A DNA stretch of 64,000 nucleotides from JAEYOM01 sp036260935. Lineage in GTDB: Bacteria; Bacillota; Clostridia; Acetivibrionales; DTU013. The DNA lies in the NCBI GenBank assembly GCA_036260935.1, contig DATALQ010000039.1:14110-78109 (forward strand). Reading direction: 5' to 3'. Within the stretch, counting starts at the first letter, position 1. Each line of letters starts with the position of its first letter. Of the stretch, positions 26,245-34,873 are shown one piece after another. The translations under genes were made by a program, and so were the position numbers. Below the pieces are notes generated by a model that was given only the letters and a program-made list of their open reading frames with translations, did no database searches and was not told the origin of the DNA.

Positions 26245-27429
26245 TTGAGCTATGATTTCGATGAGATAATCAACCGAAAAAATACGAATTCCATAAAATA
26301 TGACTTTGCAGCCCAGCGCGGCAAGCCGGAAGGCGTGCTGCCCCTATGGGTTGCAGATATGGATTTCAGGACTCCCGACTGCATTACCGAAGCTCTTGTC
26401 AATAAAAGCAGGCACGGCATTTTCGGCTATTCGGAAAGCGGACAGGACTACTTCGACATATTACAGAAATGGTTTTTCAGCAATCACGGCTGGACGGTCG
26501 AACCGGAATGGCTCGTCAAAACACCGGGCGTTATATATGCCATCTGCACCGCGATCGGGGCCCTTACTGAAGAAGGCGATGCTGTCATGATACAACAGCC
26601 TGTCTACTACCCTTTCGAGGAATCCATTATTGCCAACGACCGTAAAATGATCGTAAACCAATTGATTTATTCCGACGGCAGATATCTTGTAGATTTTGAG
26701 GACTTTGAAAAAAAGATACGCTGTGAGAAGGTAAGAATGTTCATTCTATGCAGCCCTCACAACCCCGTAGGCCGCGTCTGGACGGAAGAGGAACTCGTTC
26801 GCATGGGCAATATCTGCAGGGAAAACGACGTAATCGTCATATCCGATGAAATCCATTCCGATTTCGTTTACCCGGGGCACAAGCACCTGGTATTCGCCAA
26901 TATAAGGCCGGAGTTCGTCGAGATGAGCATTACCTGTACGGCTCCGACCAAGACCTTCAACCTGGCGGGGTTACAGATATCGAACATATTTATCCCGGAC
27001 GACGGTAAGCGCCGGAGGATTAAAAAGGAGCTTGTCAAAAGCGGTTACAGCCAGCTCAACGTTATGGGCATAACAGCCTGCAGGGCGGCCTACGCAGGCG
27101 GGTACGAGTGGCTGGAGGAACTGAGGTCATACCTTTACGGGAACCTGGGCTATGTGCGCGAATTCCTGAGAAGCAGAATTCCTCAGGTAAAGCTGGTCGA
27201 GCCCGAAGGGACCTACCTCGTCTGGCTGGATTTCAACGGTCTCGGGCTTGATCACAAAGGGCTGGAAGATCTGATAACGAACAAAGCCGGTCTGTGGCTT
27301 GACGCCGGCAGCATTTTCGGTGCAGGCGGAGAAGGCTTTCAAAGGATAAACATTGCCTGCCCGAGGTCCATACTTGAGAAAGCATTATCGCAGCTTGAAA
27401 GGGCGATTGACGCTTCCATCGCTCGGTAG
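26245..27429 (+). CDS. MalY/PatB-family cystathionine beta-lyase (C-S lyase)
   Basis: A 394-residue fold-type I aminotransferase-like PLP enzyme. The segments LPLWVADMDF, a proposed PLP-binding region (SPHNPVGRVWTEEEL), SDEIHSDFVYPGH and the Lys in TAPTKTFNLAGLQ match the MalY/PatB group, which cleaves cystathionine or cysteine to release homocysteine or sulfide. Start TTG 26245, six bases after GGAGGG. Together with the preceding gene it would move sulfur between cysteine and homocysteine. Confidence 0.87.
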   Translation: MSYDFDEIINRKNTNSIKYDFAAQRGKPEGVLPLWVADMDFRTPDCITEALVNKSRHGIFGYSESGQDYFDILQKWFFSNHGWTVEPEWLVKTPGVIYAICTAIGALTEEGDAVMIQQPVYYPFEESIIANDRKMIVNQLIYSDGRYLVDFEDFEKKIRCEKVRMFILCSPHNPVGRVWTEEELVRMGNICRENDVIVISDEIHSDFVYPGHKHLVFANIRPEFVEMSITCTAPTKTFNLAGLQISNIFIPDDGKRRRIKKELVKSGYSQLNVMGITACRAAYAGGYEWLEELRSYLYGNLGYVREFLRSRIPQVKLVEPEGTYLVWLDFNGLGLDHKGLEDLITNKAGLWLDAGSIFGAGGEGFQRINIACPRSILEKALSQLERAIDASIAR

Positions 27430-27508
27430 CGCCGGCAGCGATATTGAACAGACTCCGACATAGTTACCGGCAGCGCCGCCGTATCCAGGCGGTCCGCATC
27501 CAATAAAG

Positions 27509-27802
27509 CTACTGCATGTTCAATACGGTATCTGCTGCCTTGAAGTCCACTCTCAGCTGTTCGCTGAAGTCATACGTATGATAATAGCCTTTTCTTATCA
27601 TATAATCGGTAACTTTCTCATGTGTTTCTATCGCAGCGTCAAGATGTCTGCGCAGTACGTCCTTCACCTCGGGCGTGATTGCCTCCGAGATTGCCATGGC
27701 GTAATTCCTGACCCCTGCTTTTACCGCGATAAGAAAATCGGTTGCGATTACCTGTTCCGTAATATCTCCCATACCGACAAGGTTTTGTATGATACCTGGC
27801 AT
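27509..27802 (-). CDS. CotF-like spore coat protein
   Basis: A 97-residue all-helical protein matching the CotF coat family: ITEQVIATDFLIAVKAGVRNYAMAISEAITPEVKDVLRRHLDAAIETHEKVTDYMIRKGYY. These ferritin-like helical proteins are found in spore coats. ATG 27802 follows AAGGAGGAG by six bases; a longer frame upstream runs through tandem repeats and lacks a ribosome binding site. It pairs with the small coat-like gene just upstream. Confidence 0.8.
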   Translation of the reverse strand: MPGIIQNLVGMGDITEQVIATDFLIAVKAGVRNYAMAISEAITPEVKDVLRRHLDAAIETHEKVTDYMIRKGYYHTYDFSEQLRVDFKAADTVLNMQ

Positions 27803-27814
27803 ATAATCTCCTCC

Positions 27815-27884
27815 TTCTGATTGGCCATTTCTGATTAGCCATTCCATATTGGTCATTTCTGATTGGCCATTTCTGATTAATTCA
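27815..27884. repeat. Five tandem 14-bp repeats
   Basis: Units begin at 27815, 27829, 27843, 27857 and 27871 with the consensus TTCTGATTGGCCAT; the third unit is diverged. They lie immediately upstream of the CotF-like gene's ribosome binding site. Confidence 0.75.
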
Positions 27885-27932
27885 TTTCAAAGCCGGTTTG
27901 AATAATATCGGACGTCCCGGAATATCTGGACC

Positions 27933-28250
27933 TCAATGCGTGATGTTTCTCGCCGGACCGTAATCTGCATCCCTGGTATCGCCGGAATCCCTGGTACCGC
28001 CTGCATCCCTGGTATCGCCGGAATCCCGGGTAACGCCGGTATCCGCAAATTCCGACATACGCAGTAATTCCCTGAGTTCCCTGATGTGCTCCTGTGATGT
28101 GGTGAAATCGTTTCGCATCAGCGTCTTCAGTTCATCATCCTTAATAAAGTTCGCCATTGCCGACGATTTTGTAGCGCATATATTTTTGACGGTAAGCAGC
28201 TCATGAAGCTCAAAGCTTTCATGTGGGGCCAGTCTCCTGGTTTTATCCAT
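27933..28250 (-). CDS. Small spore coat-like protein with Asp/Arg/Gly repeat tail
   Basis: A 105-residue protein. The N-terminal 65 residues (APHESFELHELLTVKNICATK ... LMRNDFTTSQEHIRELRELL) match the short helical partner found beside CotF-like genes, similar in pattern to the gene at 30058-30264. The C-terminus is a low-complexity repeat GDTRDAGGTRDSGDTRDA, encoded by near-identical DNA units between 27970 and 28040. GGAGGTG precedes the ATG. It is probably co-transcribed with the CotF gene. Confidence 0.65.
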   Translation of the reverse strand: MDKTRRLAPHESFELHELLTVKNICATKSSAMANFIKDDELKTLMRNDFTTSQEHIRELRELLRMSEFADTGVTRDSGDTRDAGGTRDSGDTRDADYGPARNITH

Positions 28251-28322
28251 AATACACCTCCGAATTTTTTGTCCGAAATCCTTCCATAGCGGCAGGTCCC
28301 GGTATCTTCAAGCAAAATCATT

Positions 28323-29468
28323 TTAGTGAATGCCCGGATGCATGACTACTTTTATGCAGCCATCCGTTTTTGTATCGAAAACCTCGTATCCGTGTTTTGC
28401 CTCCTCGAGCGGCAATTTATGAGTTATGATATCGCTCGGATCGACCTTGTTTTCGGCAAGCATCTGGTAGAGACGCGGCATATACGGGATGACAGGAGCC
28501 TGCCCCATCCTGATATTGATATTGCGGTTCATCAGATCTCCGAGCGGGAACCCGTTGTACCTTGCGCCATAAACGCCGGTCACCTGGATCATGCCGCCCT
28601 TGCGGACTGCCTGGCTCGCTATGATCATTCCCCCAAGAGCACCTCCCTGGAGCTTCAGGCCGCTTGCAAGAAATTCCATCGGAGTCATCTTACCGTCCAT
28701 GCCCACACAGTCGATCACTATGTCCGCGCCGCCCTGCGTGATTTCCTTCAGATATTCCCCTGTATTCTGGTGTTCTTCGAAATTGACGGTTTCTACGTTG
28801 TTGTATTTCCTTGCATGCTCAAGGCGGTAATCCATGTAATCTACGGCTATTACCCTTTTTGCTCCCATCATCCAGCAGAATTTCTGCGCTAATAGCCCTA
28901 CAGGGCCGCAGCCCAGTACGACAACTGTATCGCCGTTTTTCACTCCCGCATTCTCGACGCTCCAATATGCAGTTCCCATGGCATCAGCCAGCAGTACCAG
29001 CTTTTCGTCTTCTATCTCACTGTTTTCCGGGATCTTGAAAGGCGTGAAATTCCCGTAGGGAACTCTCATATACTCGGCCTGCCCTCCCGGATATCCGCCG
29101 GTCGTCTCGGAGTAGCCGAAAAATCCTCCCATTCCGCCATGCGGATTCGAATTGTCACACTGGCTCGTAAGGTCATGCCTGCAATAGTAGCACTCCCCAC
29201 AGCTCACATTGAACGGGATAATGACTCTGTCTCCCTTTTTTACCTTTGTTACGTCAGGCCCGGCTTCTTCGACGACTCCCATCGGTTCGTGCCCGATTAT
29301 GTAATCCTTCGGCAGGTTCGGGATCATATCGTGTATCAGATGCAGGTCCGAGCCGCATATAGCTGTCGTTGTAATCTTTACTATGATGTCGTCCGGCTTG
29401 TGTATGGTCGGTTCGGCCACATCCTTTACTTCTACGTTCTTTATTCCCTGAAATGTTACAGCTCTCAT
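28323..29468 (-). CDS. Zinc-dependent alcohol dehydrogenase
   Basis: A 381-residue medium-chain dehydrogenase. The catalytic zinc ligand Cys in TTAICGSDLH and His in GHEPMGVVEEAG are present, a structural zinc cluster is marked CGECYYCRHDLTSQC, and the NAD-binding motif is LGCGPVGLLAQ. It resembles the glutathione-independent formaldehyde dehydrogenase-like group (long insert with FFGYSETTGGYPGGQAEYMRVP). GGAGG precedes the ATG. It lies between two pairs of spore coat genes, an arrangement seen in spore formers. Confidence 0.9.
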   Translation of the reverse strand: MRAVTFQGIKNVEVKDVAEPTIHKPDDIIVKITTTAICGSDLHLIHDMIPNLPKDYIIGHEPMGVVEEAGPDVTKVKKGDRVIIPFNVSCGECYYCRHDLTSQCDNSNPHGGMGGFFGYSETTGGYPGGQAEYMRVPYGNFTPFKIPENSEIEDEKLVLLADAMGTAYWSVENAGVKNGDTVVVLGCGPVGLLAQKFCWMMGAKRVIAVDYMDYRLEHARKYNNVETVNFEEHQNTGEYLKEITQGGADIVIDCVGMDGKMTPMEFLASGLKLQGGALGGMIIASQAVRKGGMIQVTGVYGARYNGFPLGDLMNRNINIRMGQAPVIPYMPRLYQMLAENKVDPSDIITHKLPLEEAKHGYEVFDTKTDGCIKVVMHPGIH

Positions 29469-29539
29469 TTTTTATGCCTCCTGATCAATAGCGCTCTGAT
29501 AGTGTCATACCACGTTTTTCTACGCTACTTTACACTATC

Positions 29540-29944
29540 TCAATAGTTGGGGGTCGCGAATATACCGAGCCTGCTCGTATCGCCCGGGAAAAGCTCGAGG
29601 TTGGCGATCTGCACGGCTGCCTGAGCCGCCATTTGGTCGATCCCGAACTGGTTCCCGATCTCATATGGATAGAACCAACCCTTGGTCATCATAAGCTCGG
29701 AGATCTGCGTATGTATATCGATACCCCTGTCCAGCATCCCCTTTATGGCGTCCCTTGCCTGTTGGTCCTCGATTTCGGTCAGCGCTATCGCACAATTTCT
29801 GATACCGCTTTTTACATTCAGCATAAAGCTCAGAGCGATTGTCGAGTCAACCATGGCAGGCATGCCATCCGAATTTTTGATCTCGAGGTAGTCGTCGTTC
29901 ATCGGTTTCTTGATTTCATTGATAGGCTTTTTCTCAAAATTCAT
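29540..29944 (-). CDS. CotF-like spore coat protein (second copy)
   Basis: A 134-residue CotF-like protein: MVDSTIALSFMLNVKSGIRNCAIALTEIEDQQARDAIKGMLDRGIDIHTQISELMMTKGWFYPYEI. It shares the A-x-K-x-G-x-R-N core with the copy at 27509-27802. ATG 29944 has GGAGGTGAATACG upstream; the longer open frame is not supported by a ribosome binding site. Confidence 0.8.
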   Translation of the reverse strand: MNFEKKPINEIKKPMNDDYLEIKNSDGMPAMVDSTIALSFMLNVKSGIRNCAIALTEIEDQQARDAIKGMLDRGIDIHTQISELMMTKGWFYPYEIGNQFGIDQMAAQAAVQIANLELFPGDTSRLGIFATPNY

Positions 29945-30057
29945 CGTATTCACCTCCGGTTTTGTAGCTAATGCATACTGCCGCATATTACGAGAAAAGC
30001 GGCTCTTCATAATGAGATTGGACCGCAGCTGCAGTACACTGACATATGGTTTCGGCG

Positions 30058-30264
30058 CTAATGCGGCTGCGTCTTCAAAAGCAGTCCCTGAAGCGTTTCC
30101 ACGTCCTTTATGGACTGCTGTGTATCCTGATTGAGCAGATTCTTCAGTTCCTGGTCGAATACGACTCCCTGCGCAAGCTTGGACATGCTCATGCAAATCG
30201 TTTTGAAGTTGAGGATCTCATGCACCTCCATTGTTTCATGCAGCGTCAGGCTTTTTTGATCCAT
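30058..30264 (-). CDS. Small spore coat-like protein (partner of CotF copy 2)
   Basis: A 68-residue helical protein (MDQKSLTLHETMEVHEILNF ... KLAQGVVFDQELKNLLNQDT) whose HEtxExHEil pattern matches the N-terminal half of the protein at 27933-28250. ATG 30264 has GGGAGGTGAACGGA upstream. It precedes the CotF-like gene as in the first pair. Confidence 0.65.
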   Translation of the reverse strand: MDQKSLTLHETMEVHEILNFKTICMSMSKLAQGVVFDQELKNLLNQDTQQSIKDVETLQGLLLKTQPH

Positions 30265-30435
30265 TCCGTTCACCTCCCGATCAACAATAATCCTCACAGT
30301 AACTGCTGATCCTTAAACAGATCCATTCAGCTTAATTTATAGTTTCCACCTGCAAAATAAATATTATTAATTCTATTTAAGTAAAAACTGTAGAAATAAA
30401 ATACAGTAAACATATATAAATAATATTTTTAAAGA

Positions 30436-30500
30436 TTGACAAAAGCCATTACTTAAAATATAATGCAATTAATAGTAATTCATAGTAATCATATATGTTT
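30436..30500 (+). promoter_or_regulatory. cysK1 promoter with sulfur element
   Basis: TTGACA (30436-30441) and TATAAT (30459-30464), 17 bp apart, form a consensus promoter. The element TAGTAATCATATA (30483-30495) lies just past the start point, where a bound repressor would block transcription. The same 13-mer, with C instead of G at position 3, is found before cysK2 and before the DUF4418 operon. Confidence 0.75.
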
Positions 30501-30513
30501 AGGAGGTTGTGGA

Positions 30514-31455
30514 ATGTCAGGAATTTCGCATAAACTTACGGAATTGATCGGGAATACTCCTTTACTGGAGTTGACCGACTATAATCTTCAAAATGGAGTA
30601 AAGGGCAGGCTTGTGGCCAAGCTCGAGTACTTCAATCCCCTGGGCAGCGTCAAGGACAGGATCGCTTTCGCAATGATCAGCGAAGCCGAAAAGCAAGGCA
30701 TTATAAGCAAGCAAACCGTCATAATAGAACCGACAAGCGGCAATACAGGTATCGGCCTTGCCTTCGTAGCGGCGTCAAAGGGATATCGTCTGATACTTAC
30801 AATGCCAGATACAATGAGCAATGAAAGACGGCAGCTTTTAAAAGCCCTGAATGCCGAACTGGTACTCACGCCCGGAAAAGACGGAATGAAGGGAGCTATC
30901 CGCAAAGCCGAAGAACTATCAGCCCAGATACCTGATTCGTTTATACCGCAGCAATTCAACAACCCTGCGAATCCGAAGATACACAAAGAGACGACAGCCG
31001 AGGAGATATGGCGCGATACCGACGGGAATATAGCCGCTTTTGTCGCAGGCGTCGGTACGGGAGGTACGATAACAGGAGTCGGTGAAGCATTGAAGGCCAG
31101 AAATCCGGCAATAAAAGTAATAGCAGTCGAACCATATGATTCTGCGGTTCTTTCGGGCAATGCGCCGGGCCCTCATAAAATACAGGGAATAGGTGCAGGC
31201 TTCGTACCCTCGGTATTGAATGCCTCCATACTTGATGAAATTTATAAGGTGAGGACGGAAGACGCATATGAAACAGCACAGGCTCTTGCCAGAACGGAAG
31301 GACTGCTTGTAGGCATTTCTTCAGGTGCAGCGGCCTTTGCTGCTACTCAGATTGCCAAACGTCCCGAATTTGAAGGCAAAATCGTTGTCGCGCTGCTTCC
31401 CGACACAGGTGAACGCTATCTGTCGACCCCGCTTTTTGAAAGCCTGGAAAGATAG
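30514..31455 (+). CDS. cysK: Cysteine synthase A (O-acetylserine sulfhydrylase), copy 1
   Basis: A 313-residue fold-type II PLP enzyme. The Schiff-base lysine is K47 in LGSVKDR, the substrate loop is EPTSGNTGIG, the PLP phosphate cradle is GVGTGGTITGVG, and the C-terminal SSGAA and LLPDTGERYLST motifs are typical of CysK. It makes cysteine from O-acetylserine and sulfide. ATG 30514 follows AGGAGG. It stands alone on the plus strand between the sulfur promoter and a terminator, convergent with the nitrogenase-like operon, whose first gene is a second cysK. Confidence 0.93.
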   Translation: MSGISHKLTELIGNTPLLELTDYNLQNGVKGRLVAKLEYFNPLGSVKDRIAFAMISEAEKQGIISKQTVIIEPTSGNTGIGLAFVAASKGYRLILTMPDTMSNERRQLLKALNAELVLTPGKDGMKGAIRKAEELSAQIPDSFIPQQFNNPANPKIHKETTAEEIWRDTDGNIAAFVAGVGTGGTITGVGEALKARNPAIKVIAVEPYDSAVLSGNAPGPHKIQGIGAGFVPSVLNASILDEIYKVRTEDAYETAQALARTEGLLVGISSGAAAFAATQIAKRPEFEGKIVVALLPDTGERYLSTPLFESLER

Positions 31456-31493
31456 AGATATCCACAGGCGAAAAGAAATCAGACAACAAAAGT

Positions 31494-31527
31494 CGCTGCC
31501 CGTCAATGTTCAGGGCAGCGGCTTTTT
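31494..31527 (+). terminator. Terminator after cysK1
   Basis: CGCTGCCC (31494-31501) pairs with GGGCAGCG (31513-31520), followed by CTTTTTC. Read on the other strand it is also followed by T-rich sequence, so it may serve the nifH-like gene end as well. Confidence 0.75.
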
Positions 31528-31597
31528 CTGTTAAGCAGACCATCATTATCCCAAAAGCTGCAGTGTTTTATATGCTTAAGGTTAACCCATATACGTT

Positions 31598-32476
31598 CTA
31601 CAGGTTTCCTGACATTTCGGGGCGTATACTTCCGGACTCAAGCGCCAGAAGGTAGTCTCCCCATTTTGAAGCCCAATCTCTCAGTTCCTGTATGCCAAGC
31701 GGTTCTGGTGTTTTGGACTCCGTATGTCCGGCTATCTTGTCGGCAAGACTGAAATACACTCTGGCCTGGGCCGAGTCAGGTGCGGCTTCAATAGTTGTTT
31801 TACCCTGCAGCTCGCACTGTGTCACTGTTACAGACCTCGGCACATACTCCACTACCTGGGTTTTTGTCTGCACTACAAAGTCGTCAATTATCTCCCTTGC
31901 GTACGGAGCGTTAATCGAATTTGCTATAACGCCCCCAAGCAGCGCTCCACCTGAATTGGAATATTTTTTTATCCCTTTGAAAAGATTATTTGCGGCATAT
32001 ACAGCCATAAAATCAGCAGACGAAACTGTAAAAACATGCTCCGCTATCCCTTCCCTGATAGGAACGGCAAATCCGCCGCAAACAACGTCTCCCAGAACAT
32101 CATAAATTACATAGTCCAGATCGAGTTCCTCGAATATGCGCTGCTGCTTGAATAGCTCGACTGCCGTTATTATCCCTCTTCCGGCACAGCCTACTCCCGG
32201 AGCGGGGCCGCCGGCTTCAACGCAGTAAACTCCATTGAAGCCTTTAAAAATAACGTCGTGTGCATTTACCGAACTTTTTTCCCGCAGAGTATCGAGTACG
32301 GTGGGTATATAGGTCCCGTTCCGCAGAGTATTCGTCGAATCGCTTTTAGGGTCGCATCCGAACTGCATTACCTTGAAGCCCCGTTTTGAAAGCGCGGCAG
32401 TCAGGTTCGAAGTCGTAGTGGATTTTCCGATCCCCCCCTTTCCGTAAATCGCAATCTGTGTTGCATGCTTTGCCAT
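31598..32476 (-). CDS. NifH-like nitrogenase reductase component
   Basis: A 292-residue dinitrogenase reductase-fold ATPase that should pass electrons to the D/K-like proteins upstream. It has the P-loop GKGGIGKST (residues 12-20), the bridging [4Fe-4S] ligands C97 (GCAGRGI) and C133 (DVVCGGFA), and R100, the residue ADP-ribosylated in NifH. GCDPKSDSTNTL is the switch-I-like segment. GGGATAACAGC precedes the ATG. It is the last gene of the operon, five bases after the nifX-like gene. It differs from NifH in its C-terminal 40 residues. Assignment to the family is firm; the reaction is inferred from context. Confidence 0.9.
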   Translation of the reverse strand: MAKHATQIAIYGKGGIGKSTTTSNLTAALSKRGFKVMQFGCDPKSDSTNTLRNGTYIPTVLDTLREKSSVNAHDVIFKGFNGVYCVEAGGPAPGVGCAGRGIITAVELFKQQRIFEELDLDYVIYDVLGDVVCGGFAVPIREGIAEHVFTVSSADFMAVYAANNLFKGIKKYSNSGGALLGGVIANSINAPYAREIIDDFVVQTKTQVVEYVPRSVTVTQCELQGKTTIEAAPDSAQARVYFSLADKIAGHTESKTPEPLGIQELRDWASKWGDYLLALESGSIRPEMSGNL

Positions 32477-32481
32477 AGCTG

Positions 32482-32847
32482 TTATCCCTCCGTACCAGAA
32501 TAATTAGTTTTCTCAAAATACTTCGCAATTTTCCCGATAGCTTCCTCAATATAATCCGAATATTCGAAAACTTTGATATTATGTATCTTTAGCGCCCTTT
32601 CGGCTGCGATACCGATACGTGAGACAATTACCGCAGTGCAATCCCGCAGACTGTTTACCGTCGACAGGAGCGCCTGCTCGGTATGTTCGCCGTTACTGCA
32701 CAGGGGTGTAACGATACGCCTTTCAATAAACTCATGGGAGCCGTCGGGTTTGATATCTATGATCAGGAACTCCTTTGCCCTGCCAAAATGCTCGTTGATG
32801 ACTTTCCCATCAATACTGGCTATTGCAATACGCCAGCTAGTTTTCAT
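32482..32847 (-). CDS. NifX/dinitrogenase iron-molybdenum cofactor-family protein
   Basis: A 121-residue NifX/NafY-type domain protein: WRIAIASIDGKVINEHFGRAKEFLI, then VIVSRIGIAAERAL, matching the family that binds and carries cluster precursors. The companion NifB-like protein lacks this domain, which is fused to NifB in many nitrogen fixers. ATG 32847 has AGGGGTGAG upstream; an ATG-initiated longer frame overlaps the preceding gene. It probably stabilises or delivers the NifB product to the D/K-like core. Confidence 0.75.
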   Translation of the reverse strand: MKTSWRIAIASIDGKVINEHFGRAKEFLIIDIKPDGSHEFIERRIVTPLCSNGEHTEQALLSTVNSLRDCTAVIVSRIGIAAERALKIHNIKVFEYSDYIEEAIGKIAKYFEKTNYSGTEG

Positions 32848-32875
32848 TCTTCTCACCCCTATCCGATAGGACCGG

Positions 32876-33994
32876 TCATTTAAATTCTTCAGATACGCCG
32901 TCCAGAGTGACGAAGCTGTTCTTTTGAAGCGCTTCTGTATCAACGCCCTTGTCAAGCATACCTACTGCCTGGATCTGTTTGGCGGTAATGCCGAACGCTT
33001 CATATGCGCCGCTTACCGAAGGAATGTAATTATAGGTCTTCAGTATTTTCGCGTTTACTTCGGCATCTCCGGCGACCCATTTATTTTCGACCTGGATCCT
33101 GGCGGTCTCGTCCTGATTTTTCTGTACCCAGGCGCTGGCCTTCTGCATTGCGCGCGTATATTTCAGAGCAGCGACCGGGCGGTCCTTCACGATGTTGTCA
33201 CGTACGAACGCGGAACAGCAGTACTGTTCGCTGTATGGCTTATCGAGCGCCGAATCGAACACGATATCCAAATCATATTCATTCGCAGCAATGGTAGCGG
33301 TCGGATCGTTCATAGCAATTGCGTCAACGGCGCCGTTCTGTAATGCAATTGGCAGATCAGCCGCACTGTAAACTACGAATTCCACCTCGGAATTTTCTAC
33401 ACTGATACCTATCCCGTTATCAGCCAGCACCCTTTTTGTAAAAATGATAGGGCTGCTTGACATACTGGGCACTCCGATTTTTCTGCCTTTGAAGTCTACA
33501 GCTTTTTCCAGCCCAGAATTCCTTTTGACCAGTACCTTGTCACAGCCCGTATGAAGCCCGGTAGTTATTTTTGCGGGAAGTCCGTTGGAAAGCGGCTGAA
33601 TCATACTTGCTAGCAGACTGAAGCCGGCGTCTATCTTGTTTGCCGTAACAGAATCAAAAACAGTGCCGGGCGCAAGCTTAATAAGCTCGACCTTCAAACC
33701 TTCCTCATCGAAAAATCCCTTCTCTACGGCAATATGGAGAGGTGCTTCGCATAAACTGCCGCCATAGCCTATCCGTAAAACGAACTTGTCTTCTCCGACG
33801 GAAGTACCGCTTTGAGCTAATTTAGGCGTGCCGGTGGATGCTGCTCCCGATACGGACTCATCAGATGCAGATGTTTCAGGTACGGAGTTCTCGGCAGGGG
33901 CCCCCGAAGAGCAGGCGGTCAGTACCGCCAATACAATAGCAGCTGTAATCAGCAGGGATAACGCGCGTATTAGGTTGCTTATTTTTCTTGACAT
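32876..33994 (-). CDS. SsuA/TauA/NrtA-type substrate-binding lipoprotein
   Basis: A 372-residue binding protein. The signal peptide ends in the lipobox LTAC (Cys28), then a Ser/Ala/Glu-rich linker, then an NMT1/SsuA fold: RIGYGGSLCEAPLHIAVEKGFFDEEGLKVELI ... AGFSLLASMIQPLSNGLPAKI. Family substrates are aliphatic sulfonates, taurine, nitrate, or pyrimidine precursors. With the ATPase and permease encoded upstream it makes a complete importer inside the nitrogenase-like operon, so the ligand is probably the organosulfur (or sulfonate-like) substrate of the operon. The substrate itself is inference. Confidence 0.85.
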   Translation of the reverse strand: MSRKISNLIRALSLLITAAIVLAVLTACSSGAPAENSVPETSASDESVSGAASTGTPKLAQSGTSVGEDKFVLRIGYGGSLCEAPLHIAVEKGFFDEEGLKVELIKLAPGTVFDSVTANKIDAGFSLLASMIQPLSNGLPAKITTGLHTGCDKVLVKRNSGLEKAVDFKGRKIGVPSMSSSPIIFTKRVLADNGIGISVENSEVEFVVYSAADLPIALQNGAVDAIAMNDPTATIAANEYDLDIVFDSALDKPYSEQYCCSAFVRDNIVKDRPVAALKYTRAMQKASAWVQKNQDETARIQVENKWVAGDAEVNAKILKTYNYIPSVSGAYEAFGITAKQIQAVGMLDKGVDTEALQKNSFVTLDGVSEEFK

Positions 33995-34081
33995 ATAAAC
34001 CCTCCTTTATGGATCCCGCCGCTATGCCGGTTCCGGTACCGGGACGAACCTGCATAACGGGCGGATATCATTGTTAATAGA

Positions 34082-34873
34082 TTACAAATAATATTGGAGT
34101 TCCTCTTTCTTTCCTGCAAAATCAAGTATTTGCAGGATCTTTGAGCGTAAGTAAAGGAAATCGGGAAGGTCCCTTTCACGGGGACGGCTGATTTTAACAT
34201 CGATGATGCTTTCGATCTTTGCCGGTCTCGAAGTCATTACAATAATCCTGTCGCTCAGATATATCGCTTCATCCACGTCATGGGTCACCATAACCATCGT
34301 GGTTCCGCGTCTTTGCCAGATTTTGATCAGTTCATCCTGCATATTCATCCTGGTAAACGCGTCCAATGCTCCAAATGGTTCGTCCAGGAGCAATACCTTG
34401 GGATGATTTACAAGCGCTCTGGCCAGTGACGCCCTTTGCGCCATTCCTCCCGATAGCTGGTGTGGATACGCCTTTTCAAAGCCGCTCAATCCGACTAACT
34501 TTATGAAATCGGAAACCTCAGGCCTCTTTTCCTTATAGATATTTCTGATTTTCAGTCCGAAGGCGACATTTTCATATACCGTCAACCACGGAAACAGCGT
34601 TGGGTCCTGGAATACAAGTCCGCGTTCGTAGCTCGGCTTTTTAATAGCAACGTCATCGAGGGTGAAACGTCCGTCATCCGGCTGGATCAGGCCGGCAAGG
34701 AGCCTTAAAAATGTCGATTTGCCGCACCCTGACGGCCCGATGAGCGAAACGAATTCTCCGGGCTTAATATCCACATTAACGTCGTTCAATGCTTCAAGTA
34801 TTTGCCCGTCCGGCTGTTCAAAGATCTTTCTCAGGTTTTCAGCACTGATATGGCCGGTTTTTTGCTCTACCAT
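34082..34873 (-). CDS. SsuB/TauB-type ABC importer ATPase
   Basis: A 263-residue ATPase with Walker A GPSGCGKST, signature LSGGMAQRASLARAL, Walker B VLLLDEPFGALDAFTR and switch VTHDVDEA. The FGALDAFTR pattern is diagnostic of the nitrate/sulfonate/taurine ATPase group. ATG 34873 overlaps the permease gene's stop by seven bases; GGGAG precedes it. Confidence 0.9.
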   Translation of the reverse strand: MVEQKTGHISAENLRKIFEQPDGQILEALNDVNVDIKPGEFVSLIGPSGCGKSTFLRLLAGLIQPDDGRFTLDDVAIKKPSYERGLVFQDPTLFPWLTVYENVAFGLKIRNIYKEKRPEVSDFIKLVGLSGFEKAYPHQLSGGMAQRASLARALVNHPKVLLLDEPFGALDAFTRMNMQDELIKIWQRRGTTMVMVTHDVDEAIYLSDRIIVMTSRPAKIESIIDVKISRPRERDLPDFLYLRSKILQILDFAGKKEELQYYL

